Assembly (NCBI RefSeq): GCF_000980885.2
Contig: NZ_LBDA02000007.1
Location: 124,001-188,000, forward strand
Direction: 5' to 3'
Length of the DNA: 64,000 nt
Origin: Streptomyces malaysiense
Lineage (GTDB): Bacteria; Actinomycetota; Actinomycetes; Streptomycetales; Streptomycetaceae
Shown here: piece by piece, positions 19,818 through 29,193 of the stretch
How the letters are laid out: each line of letters begins with the position of its first letter
Position numbering within the stretch: the first letter of the stretch is position 1
Program-made: the position numbers and the translations under genes
Notes under the pieces: generated by a model
Databases searched by the model: none
What the model saw: the letters and a program-made list of their open reading frames with translations, nothing else
Told to the model about the DNA's origin: nothing

Positions 19818-20338
19818 CTTGCGTGGGCGGTGTGCAGGGCGACGGCCTGCTGGAGCCGGTTCTGGGCGGGGGCGCGCCAGATGTGGCAGATGGCGAGGGC
19901 GAGGGCGTCGGCCGCGTCGGCGGGTCTGGGGGGCTCGGCGAGCCGGAGCAGCCGGGTGATCATGGCGCCGACCTGGTCCTTGTCGGCGCGACCCGAACCG
20001 GTGACGGCGGCCTTGACCTCGCTGGGGGTGTGCAGCGCGACGGGGATGCCGCGGCGGGCGGCGCACAGCATGGCGACGGCGCTGGCCTGGGCGGTGCCCA
20101 TCACGGTGCGTACGTTGTGCTGGCTGAAGACGCGCTCCACGGCGACGAACCCGGGCCGGTGTTCGTCCAGCCACGCTTCGATGCCCTGCTCGATGGCGAG
20201 CAGCCGGCGGCTGAGCTCGGCGTCCGCGGGGGTGCGGACGACGCCGACGCCGATCATGGTGAGCGGACGCCCCGCGACCCCTTCGACCACGCCGATCCCG
20301 CACCGGGTCAGTCCCGGGTCCACCCCCAGTACCCGCAC
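19799..20338 (-). CDS. ruvC: Crossover junction endodeoxyribonuclease RuvC
   Basis: The protein has 179 aa with a GTG start ([18 protein letters not shown]). RuvC resolves Holliday junctions. The acidic catalytic residues are visible as D in GVDPGLT, E in [12 protein letters not shown] (about residue 69), and the Asp pair in [14 protein letters not shown] (about 140). Length is normal. The gene is downstream of yebC but has its own damage promoter (20377-20399) and a yebC terminator before it. Its stop overlaps a relic ATG of ruvA, whose functional copy now lies about 0.9 kb further on. Confidence 0.96.
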   Translation of the reverse strand: MRVLGVDPGLTRCGIGVVEGVAGRPLTMIGVGVVRTPADAELSRRLLAIEQGIEAWLDEHRPGFVAVERVFSQHNVRTVMGTAQASAVAMLCAARRGIPVALHTPSEVKAAVTGSGRADKDQVGAMITRLLRLAEPPRPADAADALALAICHIWRAPAQNRLQQAVALHTAHARKGRTA

Positions 20339-20376
20339 GGGCCCCTCCCTCCGACCGCTCGATCACCTGTTTGTGC

Positions 20377-20399
20377 AGGCTATCGGGTGCCACTGACAA
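20377..20399 (-). promoter_or_regulatory. DNA-damage (RecA-NDp/PafBC-type) promoter of ruvC
   Basis: Minus strand: TTGTCAGTGGC (20389-20399) is a perfect match to the extended -35 of the actinobacterial LexA-independent damage promoter, followed by ACCCGA and TAGCCT (20377-20382). The spacing is exactly N6. The expected transcript starts near 20370, about 32 nt before the GTG of ruvC. Confidence 0.85.
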
Positions 20400-20452
20400 C
20401 GCCGCGCACCAACGCCCCCGTCGACGCGCGCACCGGCACCCGAGAACGCGAC

Positions 20453-20480
20453 GGGCCGACGGGGTGTGTCCCGTCGGCCC
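20453..20480 (-). terminator. yebC terminator
   Basis: An 11-bp stem, GGGCCGACGGG with CCCGTCGGCCC, has a 6-base loop and begins about 20 bp past the yebC stop. It separates yebC transcription from ruvC. Confidence 0.8.
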
Positions 20481-20499
20481 GGTCGGTCAGCCGTACGCG

Positions 20500-21252
20500 T
20501 TACGCGTCGACCTTCTCCATGACCTCGTCGCTCACGTCGAAGTTGGCGAAGACGTTCTGCACGTCGTCGCTGTCCTCCAGGGCGTCGATCAGCTTGAAGA
20601 TCTTCTTGGCGCCCTCCTCGTCCAGCTCGACCTGCATGGTCGGGACGAAGTTGGCCTCGGCGGAGTCGTAGTCGATGCCGGCCTCCTGGAGGGCGGTGCG
20701 GACCGCGACCAGGTCGGTGGCCTCGCTGAGCACCTCGAAGGACTCGCCGAGGTCGTTGACCTCCTCGGCACCGGCGTCGAGGACGGCGCCGAGCACGTCG
20801 TCCTCGGTCAGCTCGCCCTTGGGGACGATGATGACGCCCTTGCGGTTGAAGAGGTACGACACCGAGCCCGGGTCGGCCATGTTGCCGCCGTTGCGGGTCA
20901 TGGCGACGCGCACGTCGGAGGCGGCGCGGTTGCGGTTGTCCGTGAGGCACTCGATGAGCACCGCGACGCCGTTCGGGCCGTAACCCTCGTACATGATCGT
21001 CTCGTAGTCGGCGCCGCCGGCCTCGAGACCGCCACCGCGCTTGATCGCGGAGTCGATGTTCTTGTTCGGAACCGACTGCTTCTTGGCCTTCTGGACGGCG
21101 TCGTAGAGCGTCGGGTTGCCATCGAGGTCCACGCCGCCCATGCGCGCCGCGACCTCGATGTTCTTGATCAGCTTCGCGAAGAGCTTGCCGCGCTTGGCGT
21201 CGATCACGGCCTTCTTGTGCTTCGTCGTAGCCCATTTAGAGTGGCCGGACAT
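20500..21252 (-). CDS. yebC: YebC/TACO1-family protein
   Basis: The protein has 250 aa. The N-terminus [40 protein letters not shown] is the family signature, followed by [28 protein letters not shown] and [28 protein letters not shown]. YebC-type proteins act as transcriptional regulators and, by recent work, help ribosomes through difficult sequences. It lies 48 bp after pdxT and before ruvC, the common actinobacterial order pdxS-pdxT-yebC-ruvC. Confidence 0.95.
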   Translation of the reverse strand: MSGHSKWATTKHKKAVIDAKRGKLFAKLIKNIEVAARMGGVDLDGNPTLYDAVQKAKKQSVPNKNIDSAIKRGGGLEAGGADYETIMYEGYGPNGVAVLIECLTDNRNRAASDVRVAMTRNGGNMADPGSVSYLFNRKGVIIVPKGELTEDDVLGAVLDAGAEEVNDLGESFEVLSEATDLVAVRTALQEAGIDYDSAEANFVPTMQVELDEEGAKKIFKLIDALEDSDDVQNVFANFDVSDEVMEKVDA

Positions 21253-21300
21253 CTGCCTGTCTCCTTCGCGTTACCCATCTATGAACGAACGCCTGAGATC

Positions 21301-21906
21301 CTACAAGGACTCCACGGCGGCGGTGGCGCGCACCATGTCGACGAACAGTGCGTGGACCCGGTGGTCGCCGGTCAGTTCCGGGTGGAACGACGTGGCGAGC
21401 GCGTTGCCCTGGCGGACGGCGACGATGTGGCCGCCGTGCTCGGCGAGCACCTCGGCGTCCCCGCCCACGGACTCCACCCAGGGGGCGCGGATGAAGACGC
21501 CCTCCACAGGATCGCCCGTGACGCCGCGCACGTCGACCGCCGCCTCGAAGGACTCGTTCTGGCGTCCGAAGGCGTTGCGGCGCACGATCATGTCGATGCC
21601 GCCGATGGTCTCCTGGCCCGAGCGCGGGTCGAGGATCTTGTCGGCCAGCATGATCATGCCCGCGCAGGTGCCGTAGACGGGCATGCCGGCGCGCACCCGG
21701 GCGCGCAGCGGCTCCATCACGCCGAAGAGCACGGCCAGTTTGGAGATGGTGGTGGACTCGCCGCCGGGCAGGACGAGCGCGTCCACCTCGGCGAGTTCCT
21801 CGGGGCGCCGCACCGGCCTGGCCACGGCGTCCGCCGCGGCCAGGGCGATGAGGTGCTCCCGTACGTCGCCCTGGAGCGCCAGGACACCGATGACAGGAGT
21901 GTTCAT
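21301..21906 (-). CDS. pdxT: Pyridoxal 5'-phosphate synthase glutaminase subunit PdxT
   Basis: The protein has 201 aa. It releases ammonia from glutamine for PdxS. Class I glutaminase features are present: [14 protein letters not shown] at the start, LPGGESTT, the nucleophile cysteine in [10 protein letters not shown] (about residue 81), and the His/Glu pair in [11 protein letters not shown]. It is 27 bp after pdxS, so the two subunits are co-expressed. Confidence 0.97.
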   Translation of the reverse strand: MNTPVIGVLALQGDVREHLIALAAADAVARPVRRPEELAEVDALVLPGGESTTISKLAVLFGVMEPLRARVRAGMPVYGTCAGMIMLADKILDPRSGQETIGGIDMIVRRNAFGRQNESFEAAVDVRGVTGDPVEGVFIRAPWVESVGGDAEVLAEHGGHIVAVRQGNALATSFHPELTGDHRVHALFVDMVRATAAVESL

Positions 21907-21933
21907 GGGGTTCGGATACCTGTGGACCTGTGC

Positions 21934-22839
21934 TTACCAGCCGCGGTTCGCGTAGCGCTCGGTCTCGGGGAGGGTGTCGCAGTTGATGCCGACCATGGCC
22001 TCGCCGAGGTTGCGCGACGCGTCCGCGATGATCTTCGGGTCGTCGTAGAAGGTGGTCGCCTTCACGATGGCGGCGGCGCGCTTGGCCGGGTCGCCGGACT
22101 TGAAGATGCCGGAGCCGACGAACACGCCCTCGGCGCCGAGCTGGCGCATCAGGGCCGCGTCGGCCGGAGTGGCCACGCCGCCGGCGGAGAACAGCACCAC
22201 GGGGAGCTTGCCCAGCTCGGCGACCTCCTTGACCAGCTCGTAGGGGGCGCGCAGCTCCTTGGCGGCGGCGTACAGCTCGTTGTTGTCGCAGCCGCGCAGC
22301 TTGGCGATCTCGCCCTTGATCTGGCGCAGGTGGCGCACGGCCTCGACGACGTTGCCGGTGCCGGCCTCGCCCTTGGAGCGGATCATCGCGGCGCCCTCGG
22401 CGATACGGCGCAGGGCCTCGCCCAGGTTGGTGGCGCCGCACACGAAGGGGGTGGTGAACGCCCACTTGTCCGAGTGGTTGACCTCGTCGGCCGGGGTGAG
22501 CACCTCGGACTCGTCGATGTAGTCCACGCCGAGGGACTGGAGGACCTGGGCCTCGACGAAGTGGCCGATGCGGGACTTGGCCATGACCGGGATCGAGACG
22601 GCGTCGATGATGCCCTCGATCATGTCCGGGTCGGACATACGGGCCACGCCGCCGTCCTTGCGGATGTCGGCCGGGACCCGCTCCAGGGCCATGACGGCGA
22701 CGGCGCCCGCGTCCTCGGCGATCTTCGCCTGCTCCGGGGTGACGACGTCCATGATGACGCCGCCCTTGAGCTGCTCGGCCATGCCGCGCTTCACGCGGGC
22801 GGTGCCGGTCTCGGGAGCCTGGTTCTCGGTGGTGGACAC
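21934..22839 (-). CDS. pdxS: Pyridoxal 5'-phosphate synthase lyase subunit PdxS
   Basis: The protein has 301 aa with a GTG start ([38 protein letters not shown]). It makes PLP from ribose 5-phosphate, glyceraldehyde 3-phosphate and ammonia as a (beta/alpha)8 dodecamer. The conserved [16 protein letters not shown] (first active-site lysine) and [18 protein letters not shown] phosphate-binding segment are present. The upstream in-frame extension has no family similarity, so the GTG at 22839 is preferred. Confidence 0.97.
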   Translation of the reverse strand: MSTTENQAPETGTARVKRGMAEQLKGGVIMDVVTPEQAKIAEDAGAVAVMALERVPADIRKDGGVARMSDPDMIEGIIDAVSIPVMAKSRIGHFVEAQVLQSLGVDYIDESEVLTPADEVNHSDKWAFTTPFVCGATNLGEALRRIAEGAAMIRSKGEAGTGNVVEAVRHLRQIKGEIAKLRGCDNNELYAAAKELRAPYELVKEVAELGKLPVVLFSAGGVATPADAALMRQLGAEGVFVGSGIFKSGDPAKRAAAIVKATTFYDDPKIIADASRNLGEAMVGINCDTLPETERYANRGW

Positions 22840-22966
22840 GGGCGACCTCACTGAAGTGAAAGAGGGTTCTCTGCTGCACCGAGGAAACGCGAGCGGACCA
22901 GGCCACAGCAAGGGCCAATGGAAAGCCGGTGGCTCGTTTTCGCTGGGAATGCCAGGTGAGGGGCGG

Positions 22967-23509
22967 TCAAGCGACCCGTTCCACCAGGGCGGCGGGGGGT
23001 TCGTCGTCCATCTCGAAGGCCAGCGGGAAGGGGGCGTGGCCGGCCAGCCTGAACCAGCGGACCTTGCGGTGCTCGCGCAGCCGGCGGGCGGCGCCCACGG
23101 CGTCGTTGTGGAAACGGCGGGCCATCGGGACCCGGCGCACGGCCTCGGCCAGTTCATGAACCGCGTCCTCGCCGCCGGGCGCCTCGCGCAGGGCCTCCAC
23201 CTGGTCCGGTTCCGCGAACACCGCGCGCAGGGCCTGGCTCAGCTCGCTCTCGGCGACCTCCCGCTGCTCCTCCTCTGCCTGCCGGGCGGCGTGCGCGGCC
23301 TCGTACAGCACGATCGAGGCGGCCGGGTCGAGCACCCCGGAGGTGGCGAGCTCCTGGGCCACGGAGGCACGGCGCAGCAGCTGGGCGTCGAGCGCGGCGC
23401 GGGCGGCGTCCATCCGTACGTGCAGCCGGTCCAGGCGTCCTGCGGTCCAGCTCAGGTAGACGCCGATCGCGAGGAGGGCGACGAGGATCCAGATGAGGGT
23501 TGCGGTCAC
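22967..23509 (-). CDS. LemA-like membrane-anchored helical protein
   Basis: The protein has 180 aa with a GTG start ([44 protein letters not shown]). One N-terminal transmembrane helix is followed by long helices with heptad-like Ala/Leu spacing. The segment [45 protein letters not shown] resembles the LemA core (RRxxNDAVxxxN...FP...). The function of LemA proteins is unknown. It sits between pimA and pdxS on the same strand. Confidence 0.6.
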   Translation of the reverse strand: MTATLIWILVALLAIGVYLSWTAGRLDRLHVRMDAARAALDAQLLRRASVAQELATSGVLDPAASIVLYEAAHAARQAEEEQREVAESELSQALRAVFAEPDQVEALREAPGGEDAVHELAEAVRRVPMARRFHNDAVGAARRLREHRKVRWFRLAGHAPFPLAFEMDDEPPAALVERVA

Positions 23510-23693
23510 GCGGGAAGGCTATCGGCACCCCCTGGCCCCGCCGAAAGCGCGCCGGAAGGCCCGCGGCGGAGGCCCTGGGCGGCGGTCCGCGGCGGGCGCG
23601 GGGACCCGGGGGCCTCCGTTCCCACCGGACCCCGCTCGGGTCAGCGGCAGGGTGCCGTTGCCCGGAGCCGGCCGGCCTGATCAGAGAAAGGCG

Positions 23694-24857
23694 TCAGTCC
23701 CGCGCCAGTCCGAACCGCGCCCGCAGACCCGTCGAGCGTTCGTCCGCCGCGACCGCCGTCGTGCCGTCCGTGACCGTCTCGTAGACGGAGAGGATGTCCG
23801 CGCCGACCGTGGACCAGTCGAAGCGCCGTACGTGGGCGCTGCCGTGGGCGCGCAGGCGGGCCCGGCGTTCCGGGTCGGCCAGCAGCCGTACGGCGGCGTC
23901 GGCGAGCGCGTCGGCGTCCTCGTTGGCGAAGATCTCCCCCGCCCGGCCCTGGTCGAGGACCTGGACGAAGGCGTCGAGGTCGGACGCGAGCACCGGGGCA
24001 CCCGCCGACATGGCCTCGACCAGGATGATCCCGAAGCTCTCACCGCCGGTGTTGGGCGCCACGTAGACATCGACGCTGCGCAGCAGGCGGGCCTTGTCCT
24101 CGTCGCTGATCATGCCGAGGAACTCCACCCGGGAACGCAGTTCCCGGGGCAGGTTCTCGACGGCCGCCTCCTCGTCGCCGCGGCCCGCGACCAGCAGCCG
24201 TGCGCCGGGCCGGGCGGCCATGATCTTCGGCAGGGCCTTCATCAGCACGGGCAGGCCCTTGCGGGGCTCGTCGATCCGGCCGATGAAGCCGATAGTCTCC
24301 CCCTGCCACGCGGGTTTCGGCTCGGCCCTCGCGAAGAAGTCGACGTCGACGCCGTTGGGGATGACCACCGCGTCCCCGCCCAGATGCTCGACCAGGGTGC
24401 GCCGGGCGTACTCGCTGACCGCGATCCGGGCGCTGATCTTCTCCAGGGCGGCCTGGAGGATGGAGTACGCGGCGATCATCGCCCGGGAGCGCGGGTTGGA
24501 GGTGTGGAAGGTGGCCACGATGGGGCCCTGCGCCGCCCAGCAGGTGAGCAGGCCCAGCGAGGGCGAGGTCGGCTCGTGGATGTGCACCACGTCGAAGGCC
24601 CCGTCGTGCAGCCAGCGCCGTACCCGCGCGGCCGACAGGAACCCGAAGTTCAGCCGGGCCACCGAGCCGTTGTACGGCACCGGGACCGCGCGGCCCGCCG
24701 AGACGACGTACGGCGGCAGCGGGGTGTCGTCGTCGGCCGGGGCCAGCACCGAGACCTCGTGGCCGAGGCGGATGAAGTACTCGGCGAGGTCGCGGATGTG
24801 GAACTGGACGCCACCGGGCACGTCCCAGGAGTACGGGCAGACGATCCCGATTCTCAC
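23694..24857 (-). CDS. pimA: Phosphatidyl-myo-inositol alpha-mannosyltransferase (GT4)
   Basis: The protein has 387 aa with a GTG start overlapping the stop of the upstream acyltransferase gene (GTGA). The start MRIGIVCPYSWDVPGGVQFHIRDLAEYFIRLGHEV contains the GGVxxH motif of GT-B mannosyltransferases. The C-terminal nucleotide-sugar region has GRIDEPRKGLPVLMKALP and the EX7E motif ESFGIILVEAMSAG. With pgsA and an acyltransferase in the same operon, it is best read as PimA, which adds the first mannose from GDP-mannose to phosphatidylinositol on the cytoplasmic face of the membrane. Confidence 0.88.
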   Translation of the reverse strand: MRIGIVCPYSWDVPGGVQFHIRDLAEYFIRLGHEVSVLAPADDDTPLPPYVVSAGRAVPVPYNGSVARLNFGFLSAARVRRWLHDGAFDVVHIHEPTSPSLGLLTCWAAQGPIVATFHTSNPRSRAMIAAYSILQAALEKISARIAVSEYARRTLVEHLGGDAVVIPNGVDVDFFARAEPKPAWQGETIGFIGRIDEPRKGLPVLMKALPKIMAARPGARLLVAGRGDEEAAVENLPRELRSRVEFLGMISDEDKARLLRSVDVYVAPNTGGESFGIILVEAMSAGAPVLASDLDAFVQVLDQGRAGEIFANEDADALADAAVRLLADPERRARLRAHGSAHVRRFDWSTVGADILSVYETVTDGTTAVAADERSTGLRARFGLARD

Positions 24858-25762
24858 GAGGGTCCCTTCGCGGGGTCGAGGTCGGCAAGCCACAGCCGCT
24901 GCAGCATGTGCCAGTCCTCCGGGTGCTCGGCGATCCCGGTGGCGAAGGCGTCGGCCAGGGCCTGTGTCATGACGGACGCCTTCTCGGCGCGGGTACCCGA
25001 CCCGGGCACCTCGATCGGCGGGTGGACCCGGCCGCGCATGACGGGCGAGTCGTCGTACCAGAGGGTGACCGGCAGCAGCAGGGCGCCGGTGTGCTGGGCG
25101 AGCAGGGCGGGGCCCGCGGGCATCCGGGCCTTCTCGCCGAAGAAGTCGACCTCGACGCCGGAGGCGGACAGATCGCGGTCGGCGACCAGGCAGACCAGGC
25201 CGCCGTCGCGCAGCCTGCGGGCCAGGGTGCCGAAGGCGGAGCCGCCGCTGTGCGGCAGCACCTCCATGCCGAGACCCTCGCGGTAGGCGACGAAGCGGTC
25301 GTAGAGCGTCTCGGGCTTGAGGCGTTCGGCGACCGTGGTGAACGGGGTGCGCAGCTCCGTGGTGACCCAGGCGCCGGCCAGGTCCCAGTTGGCCAGGTGC
25401 GGCAGGGCGAGGATCACGCCCTTGCCCGCGTCGAGGCCCTCCGTCAGGTGGTGTATGTCCTTCGGGTCGAAGCCCGCCCTGATCCGCTCCGGGCTCCAGG
25501 CGGGCAGCCGGAAGGACTCCATCCAGTAGCGCAGGTAGGAGCGCATGCCCTTGCGGGACAGCTCCGCGAGGCGCTCGGGGCTCGCGCCCGGCACGACGCG
25601 CGCGTAGTTCGCCTCCAGGCGCAGCACGCCCTTGCCGCGCTTCTTCCAGGCGAGGTCGGCGACGGTCCGCCCCAGACGGGCGGCGGCGGGTTCCGGGAGC
25701 TTCTTGACGGTGCTCCAGCCCGCGCCGTACAGCGCGTCGCTGAGCCGGTCCGGAACGCTCAC
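24854..25762 (-). CDS. Phosphatidylinositol mannoside acyltransferase (LpxL/HtrB-type lysophospholipid acyltransferase)
   Basis: The protein has 302 aa with a GTG start. It belongs to the LpxL/HtrB fold, with the motif LPHLANWDLAGAW (HxxxxD, about residue 130) and a later VADRDLSASGVEVDFFGEKARMPAGPALLA. In mycobacteria and relatives the homologue (PatA) acylates PIM1/PIM2. Position between pgsA and pimA with 4-bp overlaps at both ends (25759-25762 and 24854-24857) supports this role. The frame continues far upstream across pgsA, but only the part from VSVPDRLSDALYGAGW is credible. Confidence 0.87.
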   Translation of the reverse strand: MSVPDRLSDALYGAGWSTVKKLPEPAAARLGRTVADLAWKKRGKGVLRLEANYARVVPGASPERLAELSRKGMRSYLRYWMESFRLPAWSPERIRAGFDPKDIHHLTEGLDAGKGVILALPHLANWDLAGAWVTTELRTPFTTVAERLKPETLYDRFVAYREGLGMEVLPHSGGSAFGTLARRLRDGGLVCLVADRDLSASGVEVDFFGEKARMPAGPALLAQHTGALLLPVTLWYDDSPVMRGRVHPPIEVPGSGTRAEKASVMTQALADAFATGIAEHPEDWHMLQRLWLADLDPAKGPS

Positions 25763-26421
25763 TTCGCCGCCCCGCTCGCGTCCCGCGCGGCCGCCTCGGC
25801 CTCGGCGGACTCGCGGCGCACGGTGACGACCCGCTGGATCAGCGTGACCAGGCTGCCCGCGGCCACGATCCACAGGGCGACCGGCAGCAGCCACTGGATG
25901 CCCGGCACACCGAACTTGTGCAGACCCGCGAGACCGGCCGCGACCAGCGAGATCACCAGCCGCTCGGCGCGCTCGACCAGCCCGTTCACGGCGACCGGCA
26001 GCCCGATCGACTCGCCGCGCGCCTTCGTGTAGGACACCACCTGGCCGCTGGCCAGGCAGAAGATCGAGACCGCGCACATCATGTCGTTGTCGCCCTGCCC
26101 CGCGTACCAGAGGGCGAAGCCGCCGAAGATCGCGCCGTCGGCGACCCGGTCCAGGGTGGAGTCCAGGAAGGCGCCCCAGCGGCTGGAGCGGCCCAGCTGG
26201 CGGGCCATGTTCCCGTCGACCAGGTCGGAGAAGACGAACAGGGTGATCACGACCGTGCCCCAGAAGAACTCGCCCCGGGGATAGAAGACCAGCGCGCCCG
26301 CCACCACGCCCGCCGTGCCGAGCAGCGTGACCGTGTCGGGGCTCACCCCCCGTCGGATGAGAAACGCGGCGAACGGTGTGAGGACACGCGTGAAGAATGC
26401 ACGCGCGTACTTGTTCAGCAT
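25759..26421 (-). CDS. pgsA: CDP-alcohol phosphatidyltransferase (phosphatidylinositol-phosphate synthase)
   Basis: The protein has 220 aa (MLNKYARAFFTRVLTPFAAFLIRRGVSPD). The CDP-alcohol phosphatidyltransferase motif is complete: SDLVDGNMARQLGRSSRWGAFLDSTLDRVAD (D-x2-DG-x2-AR-x8-G-x3-D-x3-D, about residues 65-95). Several transmembrane helices follow. In actinobacteria the enzyme in this operon joins CDP-diacylglycerol to inositol phosphate, giving the lipid that PimA mannosylates. A start 30 codons further upstream exists, but the added residues are not typical. Confidence 0.88.
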   Translation of the reverse strand: MLNKYARAFFTRVLTPFAAFLIRRGVSPDTVTLLGTAGVVAGALVFYPRGEFFWGTVVITLFVFSDLVDGNMARQLGRSSRWGAFLDSTLDRVADGAIFGGFALWYAGQGDNDMMCAVSIFCLASGQVVSYTKARGESIGLPVAVNGLVERAERLVISLVAAGLAGLHKFGVPGIQWLLPVALWIVAAGSLVTLIQRVVTVRRESAEAEAAARDASGAAK

Positions 26422-26805
26422 GGCCTTCCCGACGGTCGGTGTCGCCGCGGCCCTGATGGCCGCCGGCTGGCCCATCGTAGCCACGCGCGCGTACGCGTGG
26501 CGGGCGGGCACCCGCGGTCCGTGCGCCGCGGTGGTGCGCCGGGCTCGCGCGAAGACCCCGGGAAGCGGTTCCTACGACCCCGCGCGGACCGCCGGCGCGG
26601 GAACCGTACGACCCGGCGGGGAACGCGGGCACGGGGAACCGTACGACCCGGTGCGGGGCGCCGGCGGCGGGATCGGGTCCGTCGTATGGACGCGGCGTGA
26701 CGGGAGTGGAAAGCTCGAATAACCGCGGGCGTCGCCGAAGCCGCCGCAGCACGCGGTTCGCGCGTCCGCGCCCCGATGACCTCACCGTGCACGGGAGGCA
26801 GGATC
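26422..26805. other. Divergent control region between pgsA and the EF-G paralogue
   Basis: These 384 bp have no credible gene. The region must hold the promoters of the PIM operon (minus strand) and of the EF-G-like gene (plus strand). It contains two perfect 18-bp direct copies of GGGAACCGTACGACCCGG at 26599-26616 and 26634-26651, 35 bp apart, which could be a regulator site or slippage product. Confidence 0.5.
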
Positions 26806-29004
26806 ATGGGCGACAAGACTCAGACACACCCCGGGGCCGCCGGCAGGGCTCTGACGGCCGACCAACCCGCGTCCATACGGAATGTGGTGCTGGTCGGCCA
26901 CTCCGGATCGGGCAAGACGACCCTGGTGGAGGCCCTCGCGCTGACCGCCGGGGCGGTGAACCGGGCGGGCCGCGTCGAGGACGGCGGCACCGTCTCCGAC
27001 TACGACGAGATCGAGCACCGCCAGCAGCGCTCCGTCCAGCTGTCCCTGGTACCGCTCGCCTGGGACGGCATCAAGATCAACGTTCTGGACACCCCCGGAT
27101 ACGCCGACTTCGTGGGGGAACTGCGGGCCGGTCTGCGCGCCGCGGACGCGGCCCTCTTCGTCGTCTCGGCCTCGGACGGCGTGGACGGCTCCACCCGCCT
27201 GGTCTGGGAGGAGTGCGCGGCCGTCGGGATGCCCCGCGCGATCGTGATCACGCACCTGGAGGCGGCCCGCGCCGACTTCGAGGAGACCACCCGGATCTGC
27301 GCGGAGGCCTTCGGCGACGACGACCCGGACGCCGTCCTGCCCCTCTACCTGCCGCTGCGCGGCGCCGAGGGCCCCGACGGGCACGCGCCCGTGACCGGCC
27401 TGGTGGGGCTGCTCTCCCGCAAGCTGTCCGACTACTCGAGCGGGGAGCGCAAGGAGTCCGAACCCGGCGAGGACCAGTTGCCGGACCTGGACGAGGCCCG
27501 CAACCGGCTCATCGAGGGGATCATCGCCGAGAGCGAGGACGAGACCCTGATGGACCGCTACCTCGGCGGTGAGCAGGTCGAGATCAAGACCCTGATCCAG
27601 GACCTGGAGCGGGCCGTGGCCCGGGGCAGGTTCTTCCCGGTGCTCGCGGCCGCCCCCGCCGCGGACGGCGCCCGCCAGGGCCTGGGCACCGTGGAACTGC
27701 TCGACCTGATCACGGGCGGCTTCCCGACCCCGTTCGAGCACCCGGTGCCCGGCGTGACCACCCCCGACGGAAAGGCCCGCGAGCTCAAGCCGTGCGACAC
27801 CGACGGGCCGCTGGCCGCCGAGGTCGTCAAGACCGCCTCCGACCCCTACGTCGGCCGGATCTCCCTGGTCCGCGTCTTCTCCGGCACGCTGCGCCCCGAC
27901 CGCACGGTGCACGTCTCCGGGCACGGCCTGACCGACCGGGGGCACGAGGACCACGACGTCGACGAGAAGATCGGCGCCCTGTCCATGCCCTTCGGCAAAC
28001 AGCAGCGGCCCCTCACCCAGGCCGTCGCCGGCGATCTGGTGTGCGTGGCCAAACTCGGCCACGCCGAGACCGGGGACACGCTGTCCGCCAAGGACGACCC
28101 GCTGCTGATGGAGCCCTGGCAGATGCCGGACCCGCTGCTCCCGGTCGCCATCCAGGCGCACAGCAAGGCCGACGAGGACAAGCTCTCGCAAGGGCTGTCC
28201 CGGCTGGTCGCCGAGGACCCGACGATGCGCCTGGAGCACAACCAGGACACCCACCAGGTGGTGCTCTGGTGCCTGGGCGAGGCGCACGCGGACGTCGCGC
28301 TGGAACGGCTGCGCGGCCGCTACGGCGTCCAGGTGGACGTCGTACCGCACAAGGTCTCCCTGCGGGAGACGTTCGCGAACCGGGCCACCGGGCGCGGCCG
28401 GCACGTCAAGCAGTCCGGCGGGCACGGCCAGTACGCCATCTGCGAGATCGAGGTCGAACCGCTGCCGGGCGGCTCCGGCATCGAGTTCGTGGACAAGGTG
28501 GTCGGCGGCGCGGTGCCGCGCCAGTTCATCCCGTCCGTAGAGAAGGGGATCCGCGCCCAGGCCGCCAAGGGCGTCGCCGCCGGACATCCGCTGGTGGACG
28601 TGCGGGTCACCCTGCTCGACGGCAAGGCGCACTCGGTGGACTCCTCCGACGCCGCCTTCCAGACCGCGGGCGCGCTCGCCCTGCGCGAGGCCGCGGCCGA
28701 CGCGAGGATCCATCTGCTGGAGCCGGTCGCCGAAGTGGGCGTCCTGGTCCCCGACGACTACGTGGGCGCCGTGATGAGCGACCTGTCGGGCCGCCGGGGC
28801 AGGCTGCTCGGCACCGAACAGGTGGGCGCCGGACGCACGCTGATCCGGGCCGAGGTCCCCGAGTTCGAGATCGGCCGCTACGCCGTCGACCTGCGCTCGC
28901 TCTCTCACGGCACGGCCCGCTTCGACCGGGCGTACGCGCGGCACGAGCCGATGCCGGCGCAGATCGCCGAACGCATCCGCGAACAGGGCGGGGACGAGGG
29001 GTAG
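26806..29004 (+). CDS. Elongation factor G-like GTPase (EF-G2 type)
   Basis: The protein has 732 aa; the ATG at 26806 follows GGGAGG. GTPase motifs are G1 GHSGSGKTT (about residues 32-40), G2 region QQRSVQLS, and G3 DTPGYADFVGELRAGLRAADAALFVV. The canonical NKxD appears altered (VITHLEAARADF), as in the EF-G-like paralogue group. Domains II-V follow, including HVKQSGGHGQYAICEIEVEPL and YVGAVMSDLSGRRGRL. It is a second, non-ribosomal-operon copy and probably not the main translocase; its exact role is unsettled. Confidence 0.9.
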   Translation: MGDKTQTHPGAAGRALTADQPASIRNVVLVGHSGSGKTTLVEALALTAGAVNRAGRVEDGGTVSDYDEIEHRQQRSVQLSLVPLAWDGIKINVLDTPGYADFVGELRAGLRAADAALFVVSASDGVDGSTRLVWEECAAVGMPRAIVITHLEAARADFEETTRICAEAFGDDDPDAVLPLYLPLRGAEGPDGHAPVTGLVGLLSRKLSDYSSGERKESEPGEDQLPDLDEARNRLIEGIIAESEDETLMDRYLGGEQVEIKTLIQDLERAVARGRFFPVLAAAPAADGARQGLGTVELLDLITGGFPTPFEHPVPGVTTPDGKARELKPCDTDGPLAAEVVKTASDPYVGRISLVRVFSGTLRPDRTVHVSGHGLTDRGHEDHDVDEKIGALSMPFGKQQRPLTQAVAGDLVCVAKLGHAETGDTLSAKDDPLLMEPWQMPDPLLPVAIQAHSKADEDKLSQGLSRLVAEDPTMRLEHNQDTHQVVLWCLGEAHADVALERLRGRYGVQVDVVPHKVSLRETFANRATGRGRHVKQSGGHGQYAICEIEVEPLPGGSGIEFVDKVVGGAVPRQFIPSVEKGIRAQAAKGVAAGHPLVDVRVTLLDGKAHSVDSSDAAFQTAGALALREAAADARIHLLEPVAEVGVLVPDDYVGAVMSDLSGRRGRLLGTEQVGAGRTLIRAEVPEFEIGRYAVDLRSLSHGTARFDRAYARHEPMPAQIAERIREQGGDEG

Positions 29005-29193
29005 TTCCCGGATTCCGGGGCGGGCGGCTTCGGCCGTCCGCCCTCCGTGTGACGGTGCCGGCGGATACGCTGATCACCTGGGCACGTCCCGCGCCGGCCG
29101 TCCGGTTCCGGTACGCCGACGGGCCCGACAGGTGTGCGGGGCAGGGAAGCCGGGAAGGCCGCAGGAGCGACACCGGCGGCGATGGGGGCGGGA

